Shown here in pieces: positions 12,741-23,950 of a DNA stretch of 64,000 nt. Where the stretch lies: the NCBI GenBank assembly GCA_026545225.1, contig CM048846.1:15995001-16059000 (forward strand), read 5' to 3'. The position numbers were made by a program, and so were the translations under genes. The stretch comes from Cornus controversa. Lineage: Eukaryota; Streptophyta; Magnoliopsida; Cornales; Cornaceae. Position 1 is the stretch's first letter. Each line of letters starts with the position of its first letter. Under the pieces are notes generated by a model that was given only the letters and a program-made list of their open reading frames with translations, was not told where the DNA came from and did no database searches.

Positions 12741-13090
12741 CATATGGCCTTTCATTTGTTTATAATATTGCACCGCGTATGCATTTCAAAATATTTTTAT
12801 GCGTACCTGCATGTAAATCTCTGTAATCTTAAAATTTGAAACAAATTGTCTCTCATATTACACATGTTACTGTTTCTTTTTGTCCCCTCTCTCTCCGTTC
12901 ATTTGGCCTTTAATTTGTTTATAATAGTGCACGGCGTACGCATTTCAAAATATTTGAAACAAATTTTCTCATATTAGTCGGGTGAGAGAAGAAAGTGAGT
13001 GTTCCACTCGTGCTAGGAGTAATATTATGTGTGTGCATGTGTTTGCTTGAACTTTTTTAAAAAATTATATAAATTATTTTTCTCAAATAG
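11306..13090. other. Intergenic sequence with a small internal duplication
   Basis: No gene. A (TC)n run lies at about 12706-12736. The segment 12685-12795 (ATTACACATGTTACTGTTTC through GCATTTCAAAATATTT) recurs with changes at about 12856-12956, and a shorter piece of it at about 12627-12645, so the area has been duplicated locally. Confidence 0.5.
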
Positions 13091-13091
13091 T

Positions 13092-13694
13092 AAAAAATAG
13101 GAGTGCAACTTGAGTTGGACAACCCGAATTCAACTTAAGTCAAATTTGATTTTTTACGAGTTTAACAACTATTTTTACAATTAGAATTGAGTTTAGATTA
13201 AAAAATTTCAATTCGAACTTAATTAGGGTTGAACTTGGATTGAGCTGCCAACAATCCGAGTCTAATTCGAACCCGAATTATAATATTATTTTTATAAATA
13301 TTTTTTATTTTAAATATATTATATATAATATTAAATTATGATAACTTTTTTTTTCAACTTCCTTTATTTAAATCTTAATTTATTGTATGTTAATACTTTG
13401 GATAATTAATTTCTTAAAAAAATGTTTGTAATTTTTTAGAAATTTGCATTAAGTTTTTAATTTTTTTGTGTTTATGAGTATACTAATATGAAACTTATTA
13501 AAGATCAATTTAAATTTTCAACGTGAAGATTGGTGATATAGATAATTCTAATTAACCCGACTTTTTAACCCAAAATCTCAATCCGAGTTTAAAAATTTAA
13601 TGATGGGTTGGGTTAGAGTTAAGTAGTTATGGTTAAAAGTCGAATTATGATTGAACATTTTATATGTATGATTGAGCCCAAATTGTACCTCTAA
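13092..13694. mobile_element. Possible hAT-type non-autonomous element
   Basis: The left end TAGGAGTGCAACTTGAG and the right end (reverse complement TTAGAGGTACAATTTGGG) look like diverged terminal inverted repeats. Inside, words such as AACCCGAATT and AACCCGACTTTTT recur on both arms. I see no target duplication. Confidence 0.4.
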
Positions 13695-16600
13695 CTTATC
13701 CAACCGCTGGAGTTGGAGCCCTAACAAAAAGTAGTTCAATAAAAAGTATCCTATGTTATGTTAAATTTTCTGTTACTTAGAATTATTACGAAGGTATATA
13801 TATACACACACAAAATGTTGCCAGCGAATATCCAAAAACAAATAAACATGATATATATATATATATTATTTATGGCTCTACTTAATTCAAATTATATATC
13901 ACATGGGCCATATGAGAGTAATTGATTATTATTTTAGATTGTGATAGTGTCGGGCCTTTTAGAGCATCTCATTCATTTACTAGTGAGTACATGCAGTGTC
14001 TTGCCTCACATCCATCAGATAATTATCAAGAAAATTGTTAAGATGGCTTCAAAAAAATTCGAACTCTCAAACTCCAGAATGTTGCCAATAGAATATCCCT
14101 TAGAGTTGAAAGGAATTAAATTATAATTTCACCAATTTTTGCACAATTGACTATTTAGTATATGTTTTAAAATTTTATCACAACACTCTGGTACCAGTCG
14201 CCAATGTAGTATCCTCTTCAATGGTGAGTTCTTAATTATTTTTTTTGAAAGGTAAATGATGAGTGCTTATTAGACTGAGTATTTACATTGTAAGAACTCT
14301 CAGAGTATCTAAGAAATTTTTATTTATTTTTCTTTCAATGATAGTATGAAAAATGTTAAACATTACAAATTATTTTAACGATATAGTATTATAATGAAAA
14401 ATGTTAAAACATCACAAATTATTTTTACGATATAGTATTACAAATTACGTGGATGATGATATGATAACTTTTTTTTCGGTAAGTGATGATATGACAAGTT
14501 TTATTATAAAAGACAATTTTTTTGAGAGAATATAAGATAAGATGGAGAGAAAAAATAGCAAAACTTATTATTATTATAGAATCTAAATTTCAGCCTAGAA
14601 TTCAATCAGGTGTTTTTGTTTGAAATTTCCTTTCCATTAAATCCATAATTTTTTACGCTCTCAGAGTAGCCTTTTGCGTAAACAAAAACTCTAATTTTTT
14701 CAACCACTTACACATGTGAATAATTAAATAAAACACATAATTTACTTAAAACTTCTTATAATTGTATTTTAATGCGTTGCTCTATAAGTTAAAATAAATG
14801 CACAATAAATTTTTATAATGGGTATCTAAAAAAAACATTCATTATGTGTGTAGCGCTATATGACGATAAAGTATTTATTTAGTTCTCTTCCTGTTACTAT
14901 AAATGTTTCTTTTAAAATTTGAATTTTCTTTTAAAAAAAAAAAACTTATATCCCTTCTATATCTTTGTACATGATTGATGATTAAGAAATTATTACATGA
15001 TCTCAACCAATCATTAATTGACACGCAAATAAAAAATTGAATAGAATTACTCCCTTCGCATGCTGTGAAAAATTAGCTTAGAAAACTATCACACATAAGC
15101 AAAGACACAGATTTATAAAATTTATCTAAAATCTAGAGTTAGACTATTGGTGTTGCAGATTTTACTATGATGAGAAAAACAATATACAATTAAATAGAAT
15201 TCAGAAGGTATATATAAACATATTCTAGGATAACATAACAAGTGCAAAAATATCAAAATACTCTCTAACAAAAACAATTAAATCCATAAAATTAAACTCT
15301 ATACTTCTCTTTACCACAAAAAAAAAAAAAAAAAACAAGTAAATGAAAATAGAAAGAGTAACACGTGGATAAAGTCTGACCGGAGCTCATATGCCCGAAC
15401 ATCGAGGGTTCCACCATGTGGATAAAGTCTGACCGGAGCTCATATGGTGATTCCCATAATTGACTGAGACAACCAAGAATGGTCTTACATCGAAAAATCT
15501 CTCTCTCTCCTCTATCTTAGTATGTATAAAGCAAAGCAACCTGCTAAGCTTTGGTCCACCTACCAAGAAAAGCAGAAAGAAAATAAAACTAAAAGCTTTG
15601 GACATGTGATCGGTGGTGCAACTGAACATTTCCTTCTACAACATTCTCCAATTTTTTATTTTTTTTATTTAACTCTAGAATTAATTTAGTATCCTGCTTT
15701 AATATTGTACTTGTCACAATGTGTTTAATTTTGTAGGGGTAGGTGAAATGTCATGCCCCGACATTAATGCAATATCGAGGTCGTACTTCGTATTGGTGCA
15801 TCTGCATGCATCGAATGAATCTCAAGGTCTGCAGTGTATTTTTTTATTTCTTAGTTGAATGACTCGTACATTTTTTTTGTCTACGTCGGGCTCAAACTTC
15901 TCCCTCCTCTTTGAGAATGAAGAGGTTATAAGATTGAGTTACAAGTCCTTTGATTAATGTTTTATTTTAAAAACGTAAAAAAAAAAAAAAAAACAAATGA
16001 ATGTATTATATTAAATCCATTTCCAAGGAGTTGATCATTTATCATTCAAAATATAATTGACTCGTCACATAATTTTTTTTAAATGAATGTCACTCTTGCA
16101 CTTGCGTTCTGCACACATTCTAACTCTATCATTTTATTTATTTGTTACTTTCGCACTTGCTTTCACTCTTGTTTTGTGTGATTTAGGACTCAAATGAACA
16201 CAATTTTATCATATTTAAAATTTGAACTCCTCATCTTTCCAAAAAAAAAAAAAAGTGATGGCCTTTAAATCAATAGACTCGTGATCTTGGACCCTTAGCC
16301 AACGTTTAACAAGACATAGTGTCATATCATACTATATATTATTAACTCAAATGAGTGTGGCTCTGACATTAAGTGGTAAAGCTGCTGAAAGCTAGCCATA
16401 AACTGCATGCCCACACGCAATGATCAAAAGTGTACATCTATTATTGACCACAAAAGGGCTGCAGTATTATTGCACGAATAATTGCACAATGCCTTATATA
16501 TCTGTACAAAAAAACGAAAGGACTTGTAAATAATAGTGCTCAATCTGGTCCACATGAGTGCTAAAAAAAATTAAAAAAATGTGGTTCACGTGACAATCAC

Positions 16601-16914
16601 TGCAAAAAAATCTGATCCACGTGACAAAATCACTGCAAATGAGATATTAATGAATTCTATCAAAGTGTTATTGTCGGTAAAAGTTTATACAACATCGAAG
16701 TGTATGTGAAAACACGTCTTGATAACTGCTTCAACGGTGGATGGGAACATACGGGTATGGTGGTCAGGTAGTGCCCTATATATAGTATTGCAGATGAGCA
16801 CAATTTTCACCCAACAATTTTTTTTTTTTTAAGAGTTGTGGCTTGAATTTTGTTTCCGGCAACACAAGTTCATTGTGAGAGAAAAAAAATTGATTCATTT
16901 TGTAAGTAAGGCGG
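13695..16914. other. Intergenic sequence, no gene
   Basis: AT-rich, with (TA)n near 13850. A 29-bp word starting GTGGATAAAGTCTGACCG occurs twice, at 15365-15393 and 15418-15446, 53 bp apart. The stretch around 15885-15945 holds a tRNA B-box-like word on the minus strand (AAGTTTGAGCCC). Nothing else stands out. Confidence 0.45.
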
Positions 16915-17460
16915 TGCAGAAGTGACCATGAAAGGTTGATTTAAAACCTAAAGACGAGTTTCTTTATAGTTCACATATATATTGTGAGTAGTGCGGTGCT
17001 AAACTGATTATGGAACGTTGATTTAAAACCTAGAGAGGGAGTCCTCTTATAGTCCACTATATATATTGTGAATAGCACGGTGTGGAAGTAACTGTGAAAG
17101 GTTGATTTAAAACTTAGAGAGAGGTTTTCTTATAATTCACTATATATATTGTGAGTAGCGCCGTTCGAAAATGACTGTGAAATGTTGATTTAAAACCTAA
17201 AGACGAGTTTTTTTATAGTCCACTGTATATATTGTGAGTAGCGCGATGCTAAATTGATTATGGAATGTTGATTTAAAACCTAGAGAGAGAGTTTTCTTAT
17301 AGTCTACTATATATATATTGTGAATAGTGCGGTGCGAAAGTGGTTGTGAAAGGTTGATTTAAAACTTAAAGAGAGGCTCTCTTATAATCCACTATATATA
17401 TTGTGAGTAGCGCGGTGCGAAAATGACTGTGAAATGTTGATTTAAAACTTAGAGAGGGGT
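16914..17460. repeat. 83-bp tandem repeat with a three-unit higher-order period
   Basis: The word GTTGATTTAAAAC starts at 16935, 17017, 17101, 17184, 17267, 17353 and 17436, spaced 82-86 bp. Each unit also has TATATATTGTGAGTAG and a GCGGTGC word. Units 1 and 4 share CCTAAAGACGAGTTT, units 2 and 5 share GCTAAA.TGATTATGGA, and units 3 and 6 share TGAAAGGTTGATTTAAAACTTA, so the array is about two copies of a 250-bp trimer plus a partial seventh unit. Confidence 0.85.
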
Positions 17461-18208
17461 GAATAGATTTACTTGTTCGTTTGTTTAATTTTTAGATTAA
17501 TCAAATTTTAGTCTAATTAAAAATTAATCAATCACATAAAGCAAGTAAATAAAATAAAGTGTAGAGATAATACCAGATATACGTAAAAAATTCAAGACAA
17601 AAAAATAATTTTAATTTTATGTCTGGTAGTCTAGTTTGAATCAAACCCACAACGTTCCAATTTATGGCTATCCCATTTTCTCTTAAGATTTAGTGGTAAG
17701 AAGATAGGATATTTGTTTTTTGTTTTCATGCAAATAGATATGAACTTTGTTTTCAGTACTTGCTAAGAAAATTTTTAGTTTTTATTGAAACACACTGTCA
17801 CAATGCATATATACCTCAACTTTCAAGCCAAACTTGTGTAGTTCCTAACTATTTGCAATATATAAATGAAGAATACTTGCTTCCATACTTGGTGTGGAGC
17901 AACCTCTTTAAAACTATTGATGTGGCATAATGACAAGTTATGACGTATTCAATTTTAAATTTAAAAATATGTTAAAAAAATGAAATAAATTTTAACTTTC
18001 TCTATTATATTTAAAATTCAAAATAGACATGTATTATTCGATCATTCTTCCACATGAGTGATTTGAAATAAGTTCATTTTCATTTAACAATACGTTCTTA
18101 AGGTAACAAAATTAAATTGCACAATTAGTGGCTTGACACTGCACAATGTAATTACTTTTTTATTAGTTTAGTATTAAAAAAATCAGTAATTATTTTTTTA
18201 TTTTAGAA
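17461..18208. other. Intergenic sequence, no gene
   Basis: AT-rich, without open frames, repeats or RNA signals that I can support. Confidence 0.4.
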
Positions 18209-19027
18209 CAAATTACTCTGACTTCCCTTGAGATTTGCCTTTATTACCCACAAATTAAATTTTTTTTAAAAATTCAGTCCACCTTCCTTGAGGTTTCATT
18301 GACTTAACTCTGACCACTCATACCATTAATTCATAAATTGAAATTCCAAAATTACCATTCCTATAATAAACATTACTCATTTTGCATAATTTATTAATTG
18401 AATGATGTATTTTAAGATAATATTTTAATATCTTAAGATTTGCGAAATCATTAAATTACATACACTAAATTCTTTTTATACCAATAAATAAATTAAAAAA
18501 AAAATAAGTTGACAAAGAAAGAAAAACAATTTGCTATCTATTGTATGCTCTTAAGTGTTAATAATCATCATTTTTACTTTCGAAAAAAAATAAATTAACA
18601 TTTTTATGCCAGCGGTGGGATGAGGGGTTTCGGTGTCGGTGGTGGGATGAGGGGTTTCAGTGCCAGCGGTGGGAGGAAGATATGCTGTCGGTGGTGGAAG
18701 AGATGGTGGTGTCGACGACGACGATGAAAGTTAGTGGCTGTACATGTATATATGTAATAATAATTGTATATATATGGATTGTATATATATGGAAGTTATA
18801 TGTATATGTTTAAATATGAGGTTAGTTTTAATCAAATATTAATAAACTGTGCAAAATGAATTATGTTTATTATAGGAAAGGTAATTTTAGAATTTCAATT
18901 TATGAATTAATGGTATGAGTGGTAAGTGTTAAGTCAATGAAGCTTCAAGGGAGGTTGACTGAATTTTTCTAGAAAGTTTAATTTGTGAGTAATAAAAGCA
19001 AACCTCAGAGGAGGTCAGAATAATTTG
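18209..19027. mobile_element. Non-autonomous element with about 200-bp terminal inverted repeats
   Basis: The left arm (from CAAATTACTCTGAC) and the right arm (reverse complement CAAATTATTCTGACC) pair over roughly 200 bp, through AATTCAGTC, CATTGACTTAAC and ACCATTAATTCATAAATTGA. The centre (18605-18725) has a G-rich tandem word, GGTGGGATGAGGGGTTTC. No clear target duplication. Confidence 0.75.
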
Positions 19028-19618
19028 CCTTTCATTTTATGAATTAATATCTAAAACTAAAAAGTAGAAAAATAATAACTTCAATTAAATGGAAGTTATA
19101 TTAATCTTTCTACTCAAATGAAAGGATTATGATAATAGCTTAAATTTTACAAGGATTGGTTAAAAAATGAATTTATGTATATGCCTTTCATGCAACCACA
19201 CACATTGAACGTAGGTCAAATAGATAATTTGTGATTTTCAAATATCAAAAGAAACTTGTTTTATCTATTCGGAAAGGTTGATGTTTAATTTAGAAGGTTA
19301 CCAATGAGAAGAGAAGTTGTTTCTTGAAACATTAATGTATGATTATGTACTAGTGCACATATCATCCTTGGTTTAAATACATTTATTCTTTTTTCCAAAT
19401 TTAAGAGTTTCATTTGATTTTTTTTTTAGTTTCGAAAAAAATTCTTGTTTTCTGATGAATAAATTTTATGTAATAATTTTCTCCTCTTAAAGAGGTTGTT
19501 CGCAACTAAGATGGAGTTAAGAATCTTTAAATTTATGCTTTGACCAATGAAAATAAACTAGAAAAATAAGGTTTACAACCCTTGAGTCGAGTTATATATT
19601 CTATATTACTATTTTAAG

Positions 19619-19705
19619 GTGTGGCGTGCTCCAGTGCTAAGAGGGCGAGCCTTAAGTGCCCTTTTCACCTTTTGGTCCTAAGTTCGACTCCCCTTTTTCC
19701 ACTAA
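19619..19705 (+). repeat. Possible tRNA-derived SINE head
   Basis: TGGCGTGCTCCAGTGCTAAG followed at a tRNA-like distance by AAGTTCGACTCCCC resembles the A and B boxes of an RNA polymerase III promoter. No tail or target duplication is seen, and it does not fold as a functional tRNA. Confidence 0.35.
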
Positions 19706-20079
19706 TGAGCTAAGGTAATTTAATATCTAATATTATTGCCTTGCATGGTCTAGCAGTCATGATACGTGGACTATATCATATATAAGGGGTGTACAAGGTT
19801 CGGTTCCTATGGTTTTGAAAGTTTTGCTTTAACATGCGGTGAGAGTATGTCACAAGTTATGATGTGGTTCCAAACATGACATATCTGCAAAGCTAAAATA
19901 ATAAATTTCATCACTGCAATTATAATGGGAGCCCATATCAGAATTAGTGGTACTCTCTTCAAATCTGTGCGTGATAATCTGGGTTATGACATGATACCGT
20001 TGGGAGTGTATTCGATTCGGTTCTATAATTTTTGACTAAAATGAAATATATATTATATATAATATAATATTCTATTATA

Positions 20080-20265
20080 CATATTTTATCATCATCATCC
20101 TTACTTTAATCCCATGTGAATGAGATTGGTTACATGAATTCTCTCTTTCCATTCTTTTCTATTAGATGTCATTTCCTTTATTATGTTTAACTTTTTCAGA
20201 GTCATTTTTAATAACCTCATCATATGTTATTTTTGGGCATCCTCTACGTCTCTAGGCTTCTATAT
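20080..20265 (-). mobile_element. 3' end of a LINE (RTE-type) or related SINE
   Basis: On the minus strand the sequence runs GAATTCATGTAACCAATCTC, then CATGGGATTAAAG, then a (GATGAT) tail near 20089-20100. This order is that of RTE-type LINE 3' ends in plants, known to me as GATTCATGTAGCC ... GGGATAAGG ... with a short repeat tail. Only the end is present. Confidence 0.5.
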
Positions 20266-20287
20266 ATATATATATATATATATAAGT

Positions 20288-21657
20288 GAGCTAATATTGG
20301 CACTTCACCAATATGCTCTGATCCTCCACTCCCTTTTTTTTTTAAAGTAAAATTACAAAAGTGGTCCTATGCTATACCATCTTTGATTTTTATATTTTTA
20401 GTACCCTAATTGCCCTTTTAAATCACGACTCAATTCTAATTCTATTTTATCTTTTTTTTTAAAAAAAAGTTTTTTCAACTGCATCCTTGTTATCCTAGAA
20501 AATTTGTGATTGATTTGTTTTTGCTTTAGGTTTACAATAAAACAATTTATTTATTGTCACTTAGATACTATAGTTTAAACATTTTTCAATTGAAACTTAT
20601 TATTCGTGTCCCTATCCTATATAACTAAAAGAATCCAAATTTTGATATTGTCTTTTTACTCACTGAATGTGTAATTTATTTTCCATGTGTCTTATTTATA
20701 AAAATAACATAAATTAAAAATAAGAAACCTACCATCAATTTGTGAATAAACAAAATAGAACGGAGGGAAAAAAATAAAAAGCAAAGGAAGAAAAACATCA
20801 TATTAATTTTTTGAAATTTTAGTGCAAAGGCTCCTTAGCTAAATTAAGACAAATACAATTGGAAAATGATTTGATATAGTCATGTTTTTCTCTTTTCATC
20901 TTTTAATTTCTAAAAGTCCCTATTAAAATAAAAAAAGATTTCCTTAGTTTCCTTAAAGAACTATATATTAGAATTTTTATTTAAGTAAAATTAAACTTTC
21001 TTTTGATTTTAAATACAATTAATTTTTTTCCAAATAGGTTTTATTCATTGATATAATGTTTGTTTCCAACTCAAATACTTTTTTAATATTTCTTTAGGTA
21101 ATCTATTATTAATAAATTTTTCCCAACTTATCTAATCATGTAACTTTTATTATTCTAATCACATGCATTTGATCGATACTCTCTAAATCATTATATTGAA
21201 TCTTAAATTTTTCTACTTCTAAAATAAATATTGATAAATTGATTCAACAAGAAGAAATAATATTTTTAAAATCAACTCAAATAATATAGTTTGAAGAATA
21301 AAGTAGATAAAAAAAAAATCACACTATTATGAAAATTAGGGTTGAGTGATTCCTAGATTTCTGAAATATCTTCAATACGACTTGTCTTAATAATTTCAAT
21401 GACTTTCTCTAACTTAGACATTGAGGGGAGAGGAAACGTGAGAGAGAAGAAGTATTTTCACACAAAAAAAGAGAGGGAACATGAGAGAAAAGTTTCAAGT
21501 TGGAGTCAAGAATTCTAACGTTATCAAATAAGGGCAGTTAGGGTATTAAAAATATAAGAATCAAAGATTGTATAATAGAGGGATACTTTTGTAATTTTTT
21601 TTTTAAAAGATGGGAGTTGAGTGCTAGAGGATATTAATGGAATGCCAGTATCAGCTC
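20288..21657. mobile_element. Long-inverted-repeat element A
   Basis: The left end GAGCTAATATTGGCACTTC and the right end (reverse complement GAGCTGATACTGGCATTCC) pair over at least 130 bp, through AAAATTACAAAAG and TAGTACCCTAATTGCCCT. It lies in a (TA)n tract, so a target duplication cannot be read. It is closely related to the element 33 bp downstream. No coding frame. The long arms suggest a Mutator-type non-autonomous element. Confidence 0.75.
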
Positions 21658-21690
21658 TCTTATATAATAATATGTATAGTATTTTATTAT

Positions 21691-22810
21691 AGGGAGCTGA
21701 TATTGACACTCTACCAATATCCTCTGGCACTCCACTTCCATCTTTTTGTAAAGTAAAATTACAAAAGTAGTTCTATGTTATACCATCTTAGATTCTTATA
21801 TTTTTAGTACCCTAATTGCCCTTCTAAATCAAGATTCAATTCTATTTCCATTTTATTCTTCTTTAAAAAAAAGTTTTTTCAACTGCGTCCTTGTTATCCC
21901 AAATAATTTGTGATTGATTTTGTTTAGGTTTACAATATAACAATCCATTTATTACCATCCAAATACTATAGTTTGGACATTTTTTAATTGAAACTTGTTA
22001 TTCGTGTCTCTATTCTTTATAACTCAAAGAATTCAAAATTTAAAATATTGTCTTTTTACTCACCAAGGGGGGGGGGGGGGGGAGGGGGAGGGAGTAAAAA
22101 GCAAAGGAAGAAAAATATCAAAAAAAATTTTTAAAATTTTGTTGAAAAGGCTGCTTAGTTAAATTAAGACAACTATAATTGGAAAAGGATTTCATAGAGT
22201 CATGTTTTTCTCTTTTCATCTTTTAATTTTTAAAAGTTCTTTATTAAAATAAAAAGTTTTCCTTAGTTTTCTTAAAGAACTATATATCATAATTTTTAAT
22301 TAAGTAAATTAAACTTTCTTTTGATTTTAAATATAATTAATTTTTTTCTAAATAGGTTCTATTCATTGATATAATGTTTGTTTCCAACTCAAATACTTTT
22401 TTAATATTTCTCTAGGTAACCTATTATTAACAACTTCTTCTCAACTTATCTAATCACAAAACTTTTATTATCCTAATCACATGCATTTGATTGATACTCT
22501 CTAAATCATTATATTGACTCTTAAACTTTTCTACTTCTAAAATAAATATTGATAAATTGATTCAACAAGAAGAAATAATATTTTTAAAATCAACGAAGAA
22601 GTATTTTCACGCCAAAAAGAGAGGGAACGTGAGAGAAAAGTTGCAATTTGGAGACAAAAATTTTAACCTTATCAAATAAGGGCAATTAGGGTATTAAAAA
22701 TATAAGAATCAAAGATTGTATAATAGAAGGACATCTTTGTAATTTTACTTTACAAAAAGATAGGAGTAGAGTGCCAGAGGATATTGGTAGAGTACCAATA
22801 TCAACTCCCT
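21691..22810. mobile_element. Long-inverted-repeat element B, relative of A
   Basis: Begins AGGGAGCTGATATTGACAC and ends with the inverted match GGTACCAATATCAACTCCCT-like sequence. It follows element A in the same orientation and order but lacks some 250 bp of it. At 22066-22083 a G-run replaces about 100 bp present in A. Confidence 0.78.
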
Positions 22811-23139
22811 AATTATATAATATAAAACCAGAATCAAACCATTTATCAACGGTTTCATGTTTTCGGAACCGGGACTAAATCAGATTATGAAAAGACAGAA
22901 CCAAATCAGTCCGATTGGTCTAGTTCAACCGATTTTTTGTGTACCCCTATATACCACTCACCAAGCTTAAAGAGCCCCTCAGGTATTGTTTCCCAATCAC
23001 CGAGCATATATCAACTATCAGCTTTTATTTATTTTTATTTTTATTTTTAAGTATATACTCACACACACAAATGTCCACTGCTATGGGGCTCAAACCTCTC
23101 ACGTCGTTGAGGGAGAAGAGGTTATAAGTTAATATATAA

Positions 23140-23950
23140 TTGTTAAAGGCACACCTAGGTTCCATAATGGCCCTAGGCTCATTAAGGCTTAGTTAGAGTG
23201 CCTCAACCTAGTACAGGCTAAACCCATTCAATCATACTCACAAAAAAGTCTTTAGGTTTGCACTTTTTAATAGGCTCGAGGCTAAAAAAAGGCACGCTTT
23301 TTATTTTTTTTAATCATTTATTCATATCGTTTCCTTTTTTATTTAATGGCTATCAATCTAAAATATTGTATATCATACTATGATCATATTAATGGATTGT
23401 ATTGTTTAACCTTATGAAATAAATGTTTGATAAAATTCATAAATTTATGATTCACTACTTACATTAATTGCATTTAGTGCTTGATTCTAAATATATATGA
23501 TAATATATATTTAAATTTTGAATGATTATAGTTTTTTATTGTTTTAGATTTTGTAATCACATTTAATTTGGTTAATGCATGTGCATATGAAATGATTTAT
23601 GAGCATTAATTTTCCAATATATCAAAAATACCATTTTTAGAGATTTTTTAATTATTATTTGTGTCACATATATTGAATTGTTCCAATTGTACATTTATTG
23701 AATTCATGTGCAAATAGAAAAGATATATGTATGTTGATTTTGCTAATCCATCAAATTGATTCTGAATTTTTTTCTTAATTTGACATTGACAAGTTTGTAT
23801 TGCATTGTTTAATTATTCTTTATATATTTATATTTAATATGCATTATTACCACACACGCGGTTACATTGCGCCTTAGCTTAAGCTCCAAAACACCTTTGA
23901 CACTTTAGCAACACCTTCGATACCTTAGTGCTATCTTGAGCCTTTATTTA
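23140..23950. mobile_element. Possible repeat with AGGC-rich ends
   Basis: Left end with AGGCACACCTAGG and several AGGCTTAG/GCCTCAA words; right end with GCGCCTTAGCTTAAGC and GAGCCTTT. The pattern suggests inverted ends, diverged. No target duplication. Confidence 0.3.

Larger units (their letters stand above)
19783..22949. mobile_element. Possible outer hAT-type element interrupted by A and B
   Basis: TAAGGGGTGTACAAGGTTCGG at the left and GTGTACCCCTA at the right form an inverted pair around both elements, and the words next to each end are of the CGGTT/AACCG kind seen in hAT-type elements elsewhere in the window. The flanks give no 8-bp duplication, so the two ends may come from different copies. 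Confidence 0.35.

Noticed and set aside
16914..17460. Regularly spaced repeats, CRISPR-like at first sight
   Set aside because: The whole 83-bp unit is repeated, with no unique spacers, and the setting is a plant chromosome.
19619..19705. Possible functional tRNA gene
   Set aside because: The A and B boxes are only approximate and no complete cloverleaf with anticodon arm can be drawn; a SINE head is more likely.
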